Part shown: piece by piece, positions 1 to 7,259 of the stretch | Layout: each line of letters starts with the position of its first letter | Numbering within the stretch: position 1 is the stretch's first letter | NCBI GenBank assembly: GCA_965603285.1 | Contig: CBFDCK010000021.1 | Location: 1-30,295 of the forward strand | Direction of reading: 5' to 3' | DNA length: 30,295 nt | Source: JAUWPO01 sp965603285 | GTDB taxonomy: Bacteria > Chloroflexota > Anaerolineae > Anaerolineales > UBA4823 | The notes under the pieces: generated by a model | The model's input: only the letters and a program-made list of their open reading frames with translations | Told to the model about the DNA's origin: nothing | The model's database searches: none | Translations under genes and position numbers: made by a program

Positions 1-394
1 CCCCCTCTCCTGCAGGACGAGGGGGCGCTCGTGGTGCCACCTGCTTTTGCTGTTTGTTTGGGCAAGACAGAATGCCATTTTGCCCTTCAAACGGCCTCAG
101 AAACGCGCTAACGGGCGAACCCGGTCTCCCTTACGATGTGTGCCCTAAAAAAATAGGGGCTATAAACGATAGGTGGCCTAGAAAGATAGGCGGCCCAGAA
201 CAATGGGAGGCCTAGAAAGATAGGCTGGTATGCTGCTTATAGCAGGCTCATCCCTGCGGGAGCGACTGACCCCATCAGGGTCAGGTGGAGGGGAATTCAC
301 CACCCAAATCTTGCTGTCTCGCACCGAACGGCAGCTCTCTGAAAAGATTTGTGAGGTTACAGGTCTCCACGCCAGTCTTTGTTATGATTAATTG
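1..394 (-). promoter_or_regulatory. T-box riboswitch leader (tRNA-sensing), regulated gene off the left edge
   Basis: Read on the minus strand, Stem I has a base GACTG/CAGTC (376-372/268-264), a lower helix GTGGAG/CTCCAC (370-365/290-285), an S-turn-like UGUA opposite GAA (361-358 and 298-296), an upper helix AAATCTT/AAGATTT (350-344/312-306) and the distal AGAGAG motif (340-335). The antiterminator is GCAGG/CCTGC (44-40/16-12) with the T-box bulge TGGCACC (39-33). The competing terminator is CCCCCTC/GAGGGGG (25-19/7-1), extended by TCC/GGA; its U-run would lie outside the window. A stem-III-like hairpin GGGCAA/TTGCCC lies at 84-60. By register the specifier after GAA is UUC (Phe), but the UGGC bulge would suit a tRNA with discriminator G73, so specificity is uncertain. 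T-boxes of this layout usually control aminoacyl-tRNA synthetase or amino-acid genes. Confidence 0.92.
142..226 (-). repeat. Array of five 17-nt mini-hairpin repeats inside the T-box leader
   Basis: Units begin at 142, 159, 176, 193 and 210, exactly 17 nt apart. On the plus strand units 3 and 5 share GCCTA-GAAAGA-TAGGC. Unit 4 is CCCA-GAACAA-TGGG, unit 1 CCCTA-AAAAAA-TAGGG and unit 2 CTAT-AAACG-ATAG. Every unit can form its own 4-5 bp stem although the stem bases differ, so pairing is kept while sequence changes. The array lies between Stem I and the antiterminator, where Stem II and the IIA/B pseudoknot are usually found. In the RNA (minus strand) the commonest loop is UCUUUC. Confidence 0.8.
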
Positions 395-400
395 CCTGGG

Positions 401-428
401 ATTATACCTAAGGTCTGATAACAGTCAA
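401..428 (-). promoter_or_regulatory. Sigma-70-type promoter of the T-box leader
   Basis: On the minus strand a TTGACT -35 box (428-423) and a perfect TATAAT -10 box (406-401) are separated by 16 nt. Transcription would start near 394 and run leftward straight into the T-box leader. The agreement with the housekeeping consensus and the position just ahead of Stem I make this the likely leader promoter. Confidence 0.75.
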
Positions 429-696
429 GCCCTGATCTGTGTGATACAGACATGACGGCTGGCTGCTTTTTTTCGCAATCCATCTGCGGAGTAAATATTG
501 TCGAATTGTTCGGGTACATGTAGAGCCACCTTCAGGTACTCCCATAGGTGTCCGTTCGGTAGGATGATAGCATCGAAGATTATCGAGCCGATAGAGAAAA
601 AATTTGATCGTGATACATAGCGGTCCGGGAAATCTGCCTGTGCTAACAATATTCAAACGTCAGATAAAAATCAGATTTTGATACTTTCACTATCTG
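429..696. other. Intergenic stretch, no confident gene
   Basis: Between the T-box promoter and the end of the nucleoside hydrolase gene I find no supported gene. A minus-strand frame at 649-425 (74 codons) reads without stops and contains a plausible stretch (GHLWEYLKVALHVPEQF), but it has no recognisable domain or ribosome-binding site and runs through the -35 box of the T-box promoter. It may be a gene remnant or chance. Confidence 0.4.
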
Positions 697-1611
697 TTAG
701 ATCAATCCCTCGAATAAAATTTCCATAAAACGGTCTCGATCGATCCTGACCCCAACATTAACATTCGGTGGATTTTTATGAAATCCGGATATGTCTGCAA
801 CTGTGCGACCTCGTGAATGTTGACCGAACAGCTCAATTGCCACGTGCATTGGCTGTGTCTCTAAGATTAGTGGATCAACAAGAGCAGCAACTGCGCAGGC
901 ATCGTAAATCTGACCACCGTCCCATCCCAGGTTGTTCATAAACCACAAAACTTCGTCCTTGATGATCCTTGTGGCAATCTCAGCCCAAACAGTGCCGCAC
1001 TTACCTAACTCCTCGGCATCATCAAGTGACAGCAGCGCTTGAGCGGTGACTTCTAAACCAATCATAGTAATTGGGATCCCGGCAGTAAAAACGATGTGTG
1101 CGGCTTCTGGGTCTGCCAGCACGTTGAACTCGGCTGAAGGAGTGGTGTTACCCTCAATATATGCCCCCGCCATAGTCGTGATACTGGGGATGCGTTCGGC
1201 GATCTTAGGCTCCAGGCGCAGCGCCAAAGCAAGGTCGGTCTGCGGTCCCAGGGGGACGTAACATGTACTCGGACCTTGTGGACTGAGATAATAATCTATA
1301 AGGAATTCCGCTGCTCGCTGGGGTTGCGGAGTGAATGTTGGAGAAGGCAAGGGGAGCGTCGAACGCTGAATTGGTTTCGTCGGGATTGGATCGGCTACAA
1401 TTGGTCGGTCGGCACCGGAAAAAACAGGTATGTCTGATAATTTCCCAGCTTCAATTACCCGCAAGGTATTATCCAGGGTTTTTAACAGCGGTGCGTTGCC
1501 ATGTGTTACGGTAACTGCTTCAAGCTGCATCTCGGGATGATGCCCGGCAAGCAGAATCGCTACAGCATCATCGCCACCGGTATCGACATCCAGGATGATT
1601 TTTTTTGGCAT
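697..1611 (-). CDS. Nucleoside hydrolase (inosine/uridine-preferring family)
   Basis: 304 residues, the usual family size. Enzymes of this family hydrolyse the N-glycosidic bond of ribonucleosides to free base and ribose, a cytoplasmic salvage reaction. The Ca-binding N-terminus DVDTGGDDAVAILLA lies at residues 6-20, and the central block GNTTPSAEFNVLADPEAAH holds the conserved Asn-Asp region. The late motif is YDACAVAAL, where many family members have HD; the usual His is replaced by Tyr, so base preference or leaving-group activation may differ. The ATG at 1611 is chosen because the family alignment begins there; an open frame runs upstream to 1824, but it overlaps the preceding gene and has no homology. 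It lies 136 nt downstream of the SIS-domain gene on the same strand, which suggests a joint nucleoside/sugar-phosphate salvage unit. Confidence 0.88.
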   Translation of the reverse strand: MPKKIILDVDTGGDDAVAILLAGHHPEMQLEAVTVTHGNAPLLKTLDNTLRVIEAGKLSDIPVFSGADRPIVADPIPTKPIQRSTLPLPSPTFTPQPQRAAEFLIDYYLSPQGPSTCYVPLGPQTDLALALRLEPKIAERIPSITTMAGAYIEGNTTPSAEFNVLADPEAAHIVFTAGIPITMIGLEVTAQALLSLDDAEELGKCGTVWAEIATRIIKDEVLWFMNNLGWDGGQIYDACAVAALVDPLILETQPMHVAIELFGQHSRGRTVADISGFHKNPPNVNVGVRIDRDRFMEILFEGLI

Positions 1612-1747
1612 TATGTTTTTTCGCGGAGAGCGCAATTTATTGTCGCTGATATGGGTTGAGCATCCGGGGGATGGGATGCTTGGATAGGAGGCAGATGCAA
1701 AGCCGCTATGACCAACGGCTGTTTTTCCACATATCTTAAAAGGCTGA

Positions 1748-2899
1748 TCATCTGGGGATGTTCTCCAGCATCTGACTGGTTCTGATCCTGCTGATTCCTC
1801 CTCCCTCTTCGATGCTGCGACCACCCATGAAATCGCGGAAGAATGGTTCTGCGATCATATCGGCGCGGTATGCGGCAAACAGTTCTCCTGGAATAGCGGT
1901 GATGAGGGGAGAGAAAGCTTCCCGCACACCCGCTGCGATCCCTAGAATTGAATCCCCAATTTCAGAAAGGATTTCATTCTCGGGAGGTGTGATGACTGCA
2001 ACCCTGCGGCCGATGATTTTGGCTGCAACTGCGACTTCAACAGCCCGTGAGAGGTCGCGCGCGCCTGCATTTATGATAAAAGTGGGGGTGGGTACTGCTC
2101 TTGCAAAATACTGCAGGTGTGCCCATTCCTCCAGGTCCTGCCCAAGCGCTGGATCGCCGGACGCTTCGAGGATTTTGGCAGCCGAGAAGAGCGCCGTTCC
2201 GAAATTTGGGCCACTTCCAACAAACACAAATTCGTTTGCATCCGACCAGGACATGGCGAGTTCTTGGGCAGGTTTATCGGAGCTTTCGGTCGTTGTTTTA
2301 ATAGCATCAGCCAGCATCAGCAACTCACCTCGCAGGGCGGTTGCATCGACTGGTGACAACAAGCCTTTCACCTCACCGATACGTATGGTCATTAAATACA
2401 ACGCTAGTTGATTGGCTGCATAAGATCGCACGCCCGGTGTGTGGACCCCTTGTGGGTCGGGAAATGTGGTGATTGTGGAAAACAAAGTGGTCTTTGCAGT
2501 CTTGTCAACCCGGCTGCCGGGTGTGGCAGTCAGGGCAACCGTCTCCGCGCCAGCCTGATTTGCTAAGTTGATAGCTTCAACCGTACGCGCCACTTCCCCA
2601 GACACAGATATGCCAACCACAACGTTTGTACCTGGACCGGTTTGCGGCAGGTAAGCGACCCCATAACGAGAAAACTGATGTGCGGTAAGCGGTTCAACGG
2701 GCACTCCAGCGATTGACTCAAAAGCAAGCTCCGCATTCAGGGCTGCATGATATGAGTCACCACAACCTGTCAGAAATAATCGTTTCATGGAAAGGCAGAG
2801 TTCATGGCTTAATGTATTTCGGATAGTGTCGTCAAGTTCCTGAAAATTCTCTGTAATGAGATCAGGAAGGCTATAAACCTGAGCAACCATACTGTTCAT
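1748..2899 (-). CDS. Double-SIS-domain sugar-phosphate isomerase/deaminase-like protein
   Basis: 383 residues with two SIS domains and no glutaminase domain, so it resembles the isomerase half of GlmS and the AgaS/FrlB-type proteins. The first SIS domain holds LFLTGCGDSYHAALNAE and the phosphosugar loop ISVSGEVARTVEAI. The second holds FVGSGPNFGTALFSAAKILE followed by an EEWAHLQYF segment matching the Glu-His region of GlmS-type proteins. It should bind a phosphorylated (amino)sugar in the cytoplasm; isomerase versus deaminase cannot be decided from the sequence. The ATG at 2899 has AGGAG 11 nt upstream, and a second in-frame ATG lies three codons later. It is the first gene of a pair with the nucleoside hydrolase. 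Confidence 0.82.
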   Translation of the reverse strand: MNSMVAQVYSLPDLITENFQELDDTIRNTLSHELCLSMKRLFLTGCGDSYHAALNAELAFESIAGVPVEPLTAHQFSRYGVAYLPQTGPGTNVVVGISVSGEVARTVEAINLANQAGAETVALTATPGSRVDKTAKTTLFSTITTFPDPQGVHTPGVRSYAANQLALYLMTIRIGEVKGLLSPVDATALRGELLMLADAIKTTTESSDKPAQELAMSWSDANEFVFVGSGPNFGTALFSAAKILEASGDPALGQDLEEWAHLQYFARAVPTPTFIINAGARDLSRAVEVAVAAKIIGRRVAVITPPENEILSEIGDSILGIAAGVREAFSPLITAIPGELFAAYRADMIAEPFFRDFMGGRSIEEGGGISRIRTSQMLENIPR

Positions 2900-2925
2900 T
2901 GAGATTTAATCTCCTTTTAGTCAAG

Positions 2926-2953
2926 GGTTATGCTTGCATGGTTATGCTTGCAC
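2926..2953. repeat. Two tandem copies of a 14-bp repeat upstream of the SIS gene
   Basis: GGTTATGCTTGCA followed by T or C occurs twice head to tail (2926-2939 and 2940-2953), 27-54 bp upstream of the SIS-domain start codon. The copies differ only at the last base. The position fits a regulator-binding site or a small local duplication; the sequence does not decide between them. Confidence 0.6.
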
Positions 2954-2954
2954 T

Positions 2955-3340
2955 TTACAATAAGATATGAAATTTACCACGGTGCACATAGAAGTTATTG
3001 AGTTTTTTTACTAATTTCAGTGATTCCGGTGCTATTAGGGACAGCAGGGTGCTGGCAAGGTGGTGACTTTCCTGAAGGATCGACGACGTGTATGGGCAAC
3101 GCCGGAACAAGGATTGAGAACATAAAAGTATCCCGAATGTAGTCTGAGCCTCGCCTACTCCGAGAATCTCCATTGCAGTAGTGCCGTCTGGGATGAAACA
3201 ATCCCCGTCACCCGTGGTAAAGGAGATCACCATTGTGACTGGATCTGGTCCCGCCAGAGATTGGTCCTCCAACCACTCACAATTGGCTTTTATGGCGGAT
3301 TCATTACAATTAAGAATTAAGTTGCCACCGATTTGTGTAG
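2955..3340 (-). other. Coding-like frame between lysS and the SIS gene, possible gene remnant
   Basis: On the minus strand one frame is open from about 3340 to 2955 with no ATG start at its head. The stretch ANCEWLEDQSLAGPDPVTM and the following FTTGDGDCFIPDGTTAMEI have a protein-like composition, but the second half (from about 3140 down) does not. I recognise no family. A TTG at 3272 could start a 105-residue protein, without a convincing ribosome-binding site. Most likely a decayed gene or chance frame; otherwise nothing else is seen in this 457-nt gap. Confidence 0.2.
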
Positions 3341-3356
3341 ACTGGCAGGATTTATG

Positions 3357-4874
3357 TTAGTCCTCGCGGCTGCGCAGGTGTGGGAAAAGGATGACCTCGC
3401 GAATATTGGGAGTATCCGTCAGGAGCATAGTCAATCGATCAACGCCCATCCCAAACCCGCCATTGGGCGGCATACCGTAGCGCATAGCACGCAGGTAATC
3501 CTCGTCCATTGGGTGGCGATCTTCGTCATTGGCATCGTAATCACGACCCATCTCCAAGAAGCGTGATTCCTGGTCAAGCGGGTCGTTAATTTCTGTGAAG
3601 GCATTACACAACTCCATGCCCCCGATGAAACCCTCGAATCGTTCAACAATCTGAGAGTTTTCGGGCAGGCTCTTTGCCAAGGGAGAAATGTCGCGCGGGT
3701 AATTGTAGATAAAGATCGGTTGGATCAGGTTGGGTTCTAGAAAGACACCCAGCAGTGATTCGATCAGTTGACCGCGAGTCGCGTTGGGATTGGGCTGCAT
3801 GTCGAGGTCGCGCATAGCACCTGCTAGACTGTCTTTAGTTGGATGCTGGCTGATATCAATGCCCGCCATCTCAAACAATCCCTGGCTTAATTCCATACGT
3901 TTCCACGGCGGATGGAGGTCGATCTCGTGACCCTGAAAGGTGATCGTGCGTGTTCCCAACACCTGGTCTGCCGTGTAGGCGATCAACTGCTCTGTTAGTT
4001 CCATCACGTCATGATAATCTGCGTATGCCATGTAGAATTCAAGCTGTGTAAACTCGGGGTTGTGAGTGCGGTCAACACCTTCATTACGGAAATCTCGACC
4101 GATCTCGTAGACGCGTTCAATTCCACCGACCAGCAGACGTTTGAGATAAAGCTCGAAGGAAATCCGCAGATATAGGTCTTGTTTGAGCTGGTGGTGATGG
4201 GTGATGAATGGGCGAGCGGCTGCGCCGCCGTAAATCGGCTGTAAAATGGGGGTTTCGACTTCTAAGAAACCGTTGGAATCGAAAAATTCGCGCAAAGCGC
4301 GTGTGATGGCGGCGCGCATATTGAAGATATGGCGCACATCCGGATTGATTGCCAGGTCGGCGTAGCGCTGACGATAACGGGTCTCAGGCTCTGAAAGGAT
4401 GGCGTGTCTGACGACCTCGCCGTCCACAACCTGGTCTTTTACGGCGGGTAGCGGAGTGATCGCCTTTGCCAACATACGGAACGATTTAACTCGTAAAGTA
4501 ACCTCACCGGTGCGGGTGCGGAACATCTCGCCGCTAGCCTGGATAAAATCTCCCAGGTCGAATTCCTGGTTGAACAAATTGATTTGATCTTTTCCCAGGT
4601 CGTTGAGACGTAAGAACAACTGCACCCGTCCGGAGCCGTCTTCAATGTGGGCAAATGTGATCTTGCCCATCGGTCGTATCGAACGAAGGCGCCCAGTGAG
4701 AGTTGCCTCGATAGGTTCAGTTTGGGCGCTGGTTTCGATCTCTTCAAAGGCGTGGATTGCACCCAGATTGGTGTGTGTGCGCTCCACCCGGTTAGGATAA
4801 GGCTCGATACCTTGAGCACGCAGGCGTTCTAGTTTTTCAAGCCGGTTCTGTTCGAGATTTGAATATTTACTCAT
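3357..4874 (-). CDS. lysS: Lysyl-tRNA synthetase, class II
   Basis: 505 residues, the standard length for class II LysRS. It charges tRNA-Lys in the cytoplasm. The N-terminal OB-fold anticodon-binding domain (about residues 50-160) contains LTGRLRSIRPMGKITFAHI. The catalytic domain follows: motif 1 region (RQRYADLAINPDVRHIF to ETPIL), motif 2 (YEIGRDFRNEG with HNPEFTQLEFY) and motif 3 (GFGMGVDRLTMLLT) near the C-terminus. The ATG at 4874 is supported by homology and a GGGG-containing leader. It lies downstream of greA on the same strand, but a good terminator separates them, so lysS probably has its own promoter, which I could not pin down. Confidence 0.97.
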   Translation of the reverse strand: MSKYSNLEQNRLEKLERLRAQGIEPYPNRVERTHTNLGAIHAFEEIETSAQTEPIEATLTGRLRSIRPMGKITFAHIEDGSGRVQLFLRLNDLGKDQINLFNQEFDLGDFIQASGEMFRTRTGEVTLRVKSFRMLAKAITPLPAVKDQVVDGEVVRHAILSEPETRYRQRYADLAINPDVRHIFNMRAAITRALREFFDSNGFLEVETPILQPIYGGAAARPFITHHHQLKQDLYLRISFELYLKRLLVGGIERVYEIGRDFRNEGVDRTHNPEFTQLEFYMAYADYHDVMELTEQLIAYTADQVLGTRTITFQGHEIDLHPPWKRMELSQGLFEMAGIDISQHPTKDSLAGAMRDLDMQPNPNATRGQLIESLLGVFLEPNLIQPIFIYNYPRDISPLAKSLPENSQIVERFEGFIGGMELCNAFTEINDPLDQESRFLEMGRDYDANDEDRHPMDEDYLRAMRYGMPPNGGFGMGVDRLTMLLTDTPNIREVILFPHLRSRED

Positions 4875-4951
4875 AATTATTACCCCTAATTTTACGACCA
4901 GCCTTTATTAATGTCCATCCTCTGAGTCTAATAGTTGCGACAAAACAGTTT

Positions 4952-4987
4952 AAATAAAAACCCCGCGCATTGAATTACCGCGCAGGG
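4952..4987 (-). terminator. Intrinsic terminator after greA
   Basis: On the minus strand CCCTGCGCG pairs with TGCGCGGGG (including G-T wobbles) around a 9-nt loop, followed by TTTTTATTT. This is a textbook Rho-independent terminator 21 nt after the greA stop codon, which should limit read-through from greA into lysS. Confidence 0.88.
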
Positions 4988-5007
4988 CTGATAACATTGC
5001 CTCTGTG

Positions 5008-5469
5008 TTACTCCACCTTGAGGATACGGATCGAAAAAGATCCATCTGGTGCTTCCACGGAAACGACGTCTCCTTCCTGGCGGTCAATTAACGCTCTCCC
5101 TAAGGGTGATTCGTAGGAAATTCTTCCTTCGCGCGGATCGGCTTCAACAGGACCTACGATGGTGTAAATTTCCGGATCGTCATTGTCTTCCTGGATAGTT
5201 ACTTTCGCGGCGATCTGGATAACGTCATGCTTCCCCGTATTCTCTATGATTCGGGCGTTGGCGAGCAGTGCTGAAAGCTCTTGGATGCGTCCTTCTATGA
5301 AGGCTTGCTCGTTTTTAGCAGCTTCGTACTCAGCGTCTTCGATTAATTCGCCACCATCCATCGCTTCACCCAACCGATCAGCGACTTCTTGGCGTTTTGT
5401 AGTGCGCAGATAATCGAATTCTTCTAGTAATTTTTGGTGACCTTCTGGGGTCAAGTATGAGGGGGGCAT
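5008..5469 (-). CDS. greA: Transcription elongation factor GreA
   Basis: 153 residues, close to the family's usual ~157. GreA enters the secondary channel of RNA polymerase and stimulates cleavage of backtracked transcripts. It begins YLTPEGHQKLLEEFDYL and has the N-terminal coiled coil (residues 1-75) with the acidic tip region IEDAEYEAAKNEQ and FIEGRI. The C-terminal FKBP-like domain carries YTIVGPVEADPREGRIS and SPLGRALIDRQEGD. The ATG at 5469 is chosen because it matches the family start and has AGGAAA just upstream; the frame extends to 5529 without homology. Confidence 0.95.
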   Translation of the reverse strand: MPPSYLTPEGHQKLLEEFDYLRTTKRQEVADRLGEAMDGGELIEDAEYEAAKNEQAFIEGRIQELSALLANARIIENTGKHDVIQIAAKVTIQEDNDDPEIYTIVGPVEADPREGRISYESPLGRALIDRQEGDVVSVEAPDGSFSIRILKVE

Positions 5470-5660
5470 AGACTTTTCCTGATTTTTTAGATTGATTATG
5501 TGCTTGTATTCAAGTAAAAAGAAAAACACTCCGGTGGGAGCGGTTCAAGTAAATCTAGTATCAATTGAAAACGAAGGCGGCGTCCTGGAAATTCCGATCT
5601 TCCCATCACCGCCGCGGCGCAATTTTAGCATAAATCCCTATTCAATGCAAGCTTTAAGAT

Positions 5661-6467
5661 TTAAGTTGGTTTGCGCTCAGGAGACCGCCATAACAGGACT
5701 CCAGCCATCTTTTGGCGAAACGATCGTAAAGCGGCACGCATGGAGGTCGAAGCGGACCAGAATGTGCTTATCTGTGAAGTGTGTGTGCTGACTGCTTCTT
5801 CCCACGCGACCATCCCACTCTCAGAGATTGAATGTGGGATTGTACTCCAGCCAGCGCGCTTCATATGTTCTAACATATCAATTGATTCAAGGACGTATGG
5901 ATAATCGCTGTAGTACAGCATTGGACGTTCTAAACGTTCAGCCGCTCTTCTGACCAATTGGTGATCCACATGGTCTCCCAAAGCGAGTGGGCAGACTACT
6001 TGCGCCTGGAGGGGCAATGTTCGAGCCAGTTCTTTTGTGAGGCTCTTTATTAGTCCGGCTTCGGAGGTGTGAAGCGGTCCGAACAGTGATGCCTCTGTCG
6101 TATAAAGGAAAACGCTCTGCTTTTCCCCTGGACTTAGATTTTCCGTGGAGGCCCGGCGGTAGATACAATCGGGGGTGGATAAGTGGCGGTGGGTGGCGCC
6201 TAATCGAGCGCACGATGCAGCGTCCTCCAAACGGCGTTGGTTTACAGATTCAGCTCCTGTTTTCCAGCGTGCATGTAATGAGGCAGCAAATGGAGACAGC
6301 GCCGAATCGGGTGGATTACCGGCGCATACCGTCCAGATGCTCGCCTGGTGTCCTGCCTGGGTTTGTTCCCAGACCAGTCCGCCGCAGGAAAGCGCTACAT
6401 CGTCAAAGTGGGGAGAAAGATATATCCAATCCAAGTTAATCTGATGGAACAAAGGTTGATAATTCAT
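5661..6467 (-). CDS. PIG-L/LmbE-family N-deacetylase
   Basis: 268 residues. PIG-L family enzymes are zinc hydrolases that remove N-acetyl groups from GlcNAc-containing small molecules or lipids, as in mycothiol, bacillithiol and GPI synthesis. The zinc motif PHFDDVALSCGG lies at residues 19-30 and the third ligand lies in GDHVDHQLVRRA. I cannot tell the substrate. The ATG at 6467 lacks a clear Shine-Dalgarno sequence; an in-frame GTG at 6488 would add seven residues. It stands alone between greA and the divergent envelope genes, so the context says little about its role. Confidence 0.85.
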   Translation of the reverse strand: MNYQPLFHQINLDWIYLSPHFDDVALSCGGLVWEQTQAGHQASIWTVCAGNPPDSALSPFAASLHARWKTGAESVNQRRLEDAASCARLGATHRHLSTPDCIYRRASTENLSPGEKQSVFLYTTEASLFGPLHTSEAGLIKSLTKELARTLPLQAQVVCPLALGDHVDHQLVRRAAERLERPMLYYSDYPYVLESIDMLEHMKRAGWSTIPHSISESGMVAWEEAVSTHTSQISTFWSASTSMRAALRSFRQKMAGVLLWRSPERKPT

Positions 6468-6549
6468 CACATAGCTCGCGGAGTACACATAGATCTTCGG
6501 ATTTATTGATTTTTATGCTTATGGTAGTAAGATTGAGCCTGGTCACATG

Positions 6550-6646
6550 AAAAAACCCCTGATATCTACCTCACAGGGTATAGAAATTCGCTATCTCGTA
6601 AATTGGACTTCTATAAAGGCGTCAGAGTTGCCCAGCAGCACGGCCG
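6550..6646 (-). ncRNA. Possible ~100-nt small RNA or leader with own promoter and terminator
   Basis: On the minus strand a TATAAT box (6658-6653) with a weaker CTTGCG -35 (6680-6675, spacer 16) would start transcription near 6646. The transcript contains a 7-bp inverted repeat TATAGAA/TTCTATA (6615-6609 with 6585-6579). It ends in a CCCTG/CAGGG hairpin (6578-6574/6561-6557) followed by six T (6555-6550). No protein start with a ribosome-binding site is seen in it. It could be an independent small RNA or an attenuated leader for the PIG-L gene 80 nt further on. No known RNA family is recognised. Confidence 0.35.
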
Positions 6647-6715
6647 ATGTTAATTATAGTCTATCCAAGCAACACGCAAGCTTTTTCATCCTGTATTGGC
6701 AAAATTTGAGCACAC

Positions 6716-6744
6716 TTGTCACTCATACTGCCTGGTGTTATCAT
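6716..6744 (+). promoter_or_regulatory. Promoter of the envelope gene cluster
   Basis: TTGTCA (6716-6721) and TATCAT (6739-6744) are separated by 17 nt, a near-consensus sigma-70 arrangement. The predicted start near 6751 leaves a short leader of about 14 nt with AGGA before the ATG at 6765. Confidence 0.6.
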
Positions 6745-6764
6745 CAGCGCATAGGATTCGGCTT

Positions 6765-7259
6765 ATGAACATCACATCAGATGGGCGGTTGCGCGTTCGA
6801 TATGTTTTGATCGTCGTCATCCTAGCGACGCTGCCTTGCTACTGCGTTGGTTTGGTATTGGTGGGAACCGTCGGCACCCGAGAAGACCAGACAACTCACA
6901 CTCCTTCTGCGTCACCGACACGGACAGCAATCATTTCACTCACTGTTCTACCGACGCGAACTTTGAATCCTACAGCCTCTAAGACCTTGCAAATATCTAC
7001 TCTAACTCCCACAGAAACGGCAACCGCAACATCCAGCCCGACTGTGACGTTTACGCCTTCAAATACAGCTACCACCACACCAACGTTGACAGAAACCCCG
7101 GTTCCGCCTACAGATACACCCATCCCATCCGAAACCCCGGTTCCGCCTACAGATACACCCATCCCATCCGAAACACCCACGCCCACAGACACTGCGACGC
7201 CGACAATTGAAACTCCTGAGGAGACTGCGACCGGCACTACACCAGGAGGAGGTTCTTGA
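6765..7259 (+). CDS. Membrane-anchored Thr/Pro-rich repeat protein
   Basis: 164 residues. After a short basic start there is one hydrophobic segment (about residues 12-32, YVLIVVILATLPCYCVGLVL). The rest is a low-complexity, extracytoplasmic Ser/Thr/Pro chain with no folded domain. Inside it a 39-bp unit encoding ETPVPPTDTPIPS is repeated twice without change. Such chains act as flexible spacers through the wall in Chloroflexota proteins; here the protein consists of nothing else. The ATG at 6765 is chosen over an upstream frame start at 6696 because the promoter lies between them and the membrane segment follows directly. Its stop overlaps the start of the LCP gene, so the two are translationally coupled. 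Function unknown. Confidence 0.65.
   Translation: MNITSDGRLRVRYVLIVVILATLPCYCVGLVLVGTVGTREDQTTHTPSASPTRTAIISLTVLPTRTLNPTASKTLQISTLTPTETATATSSPTVTFTPSNTATTTPTLTETPVPPTDTPIPSETPVPPTDTPIPSETPTPTDTATPTIETPEETATGTTPGGGS
7092..7169 (+). repeat. Perfect 39-bp tandem duplication (two copies)
   Basis: The unit at 7092-7130 is repeated exactly at 7131-7169. Each encodes 13 residues, ETPVPPTDTPIPS. Identity at silent positions points to a recent slippage duplication; the sequence just after it begins a third, diverged copy. Confidence 0.9.

Noticed and set aside
142..226. CRISPR-like array
   Set aside because: The 17-nt units are contiguous hairpins without unique spacers and lie inside a T-box leader; no cas genes are present.
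408..656. 82-codon minus-strand frame
   Set aside because: It overlaps the T-box promoter, has no ribosome-binding site and has an unlikely composition.
6547..6768. 73-codon plus-strand frame starting MKKPLIST
   Set aside because: It has no domain, overlaps the promoter of the envelope cluster and is better explained as non-coding.
6896..7237. Minus-strand frame rich in Val/Gly/Ser repeats
   Set aside because: It is the mirror of the Thr/Pro repeats on the plus strand, which have the promoter, the membrane segment and coupling to the LCP gene.
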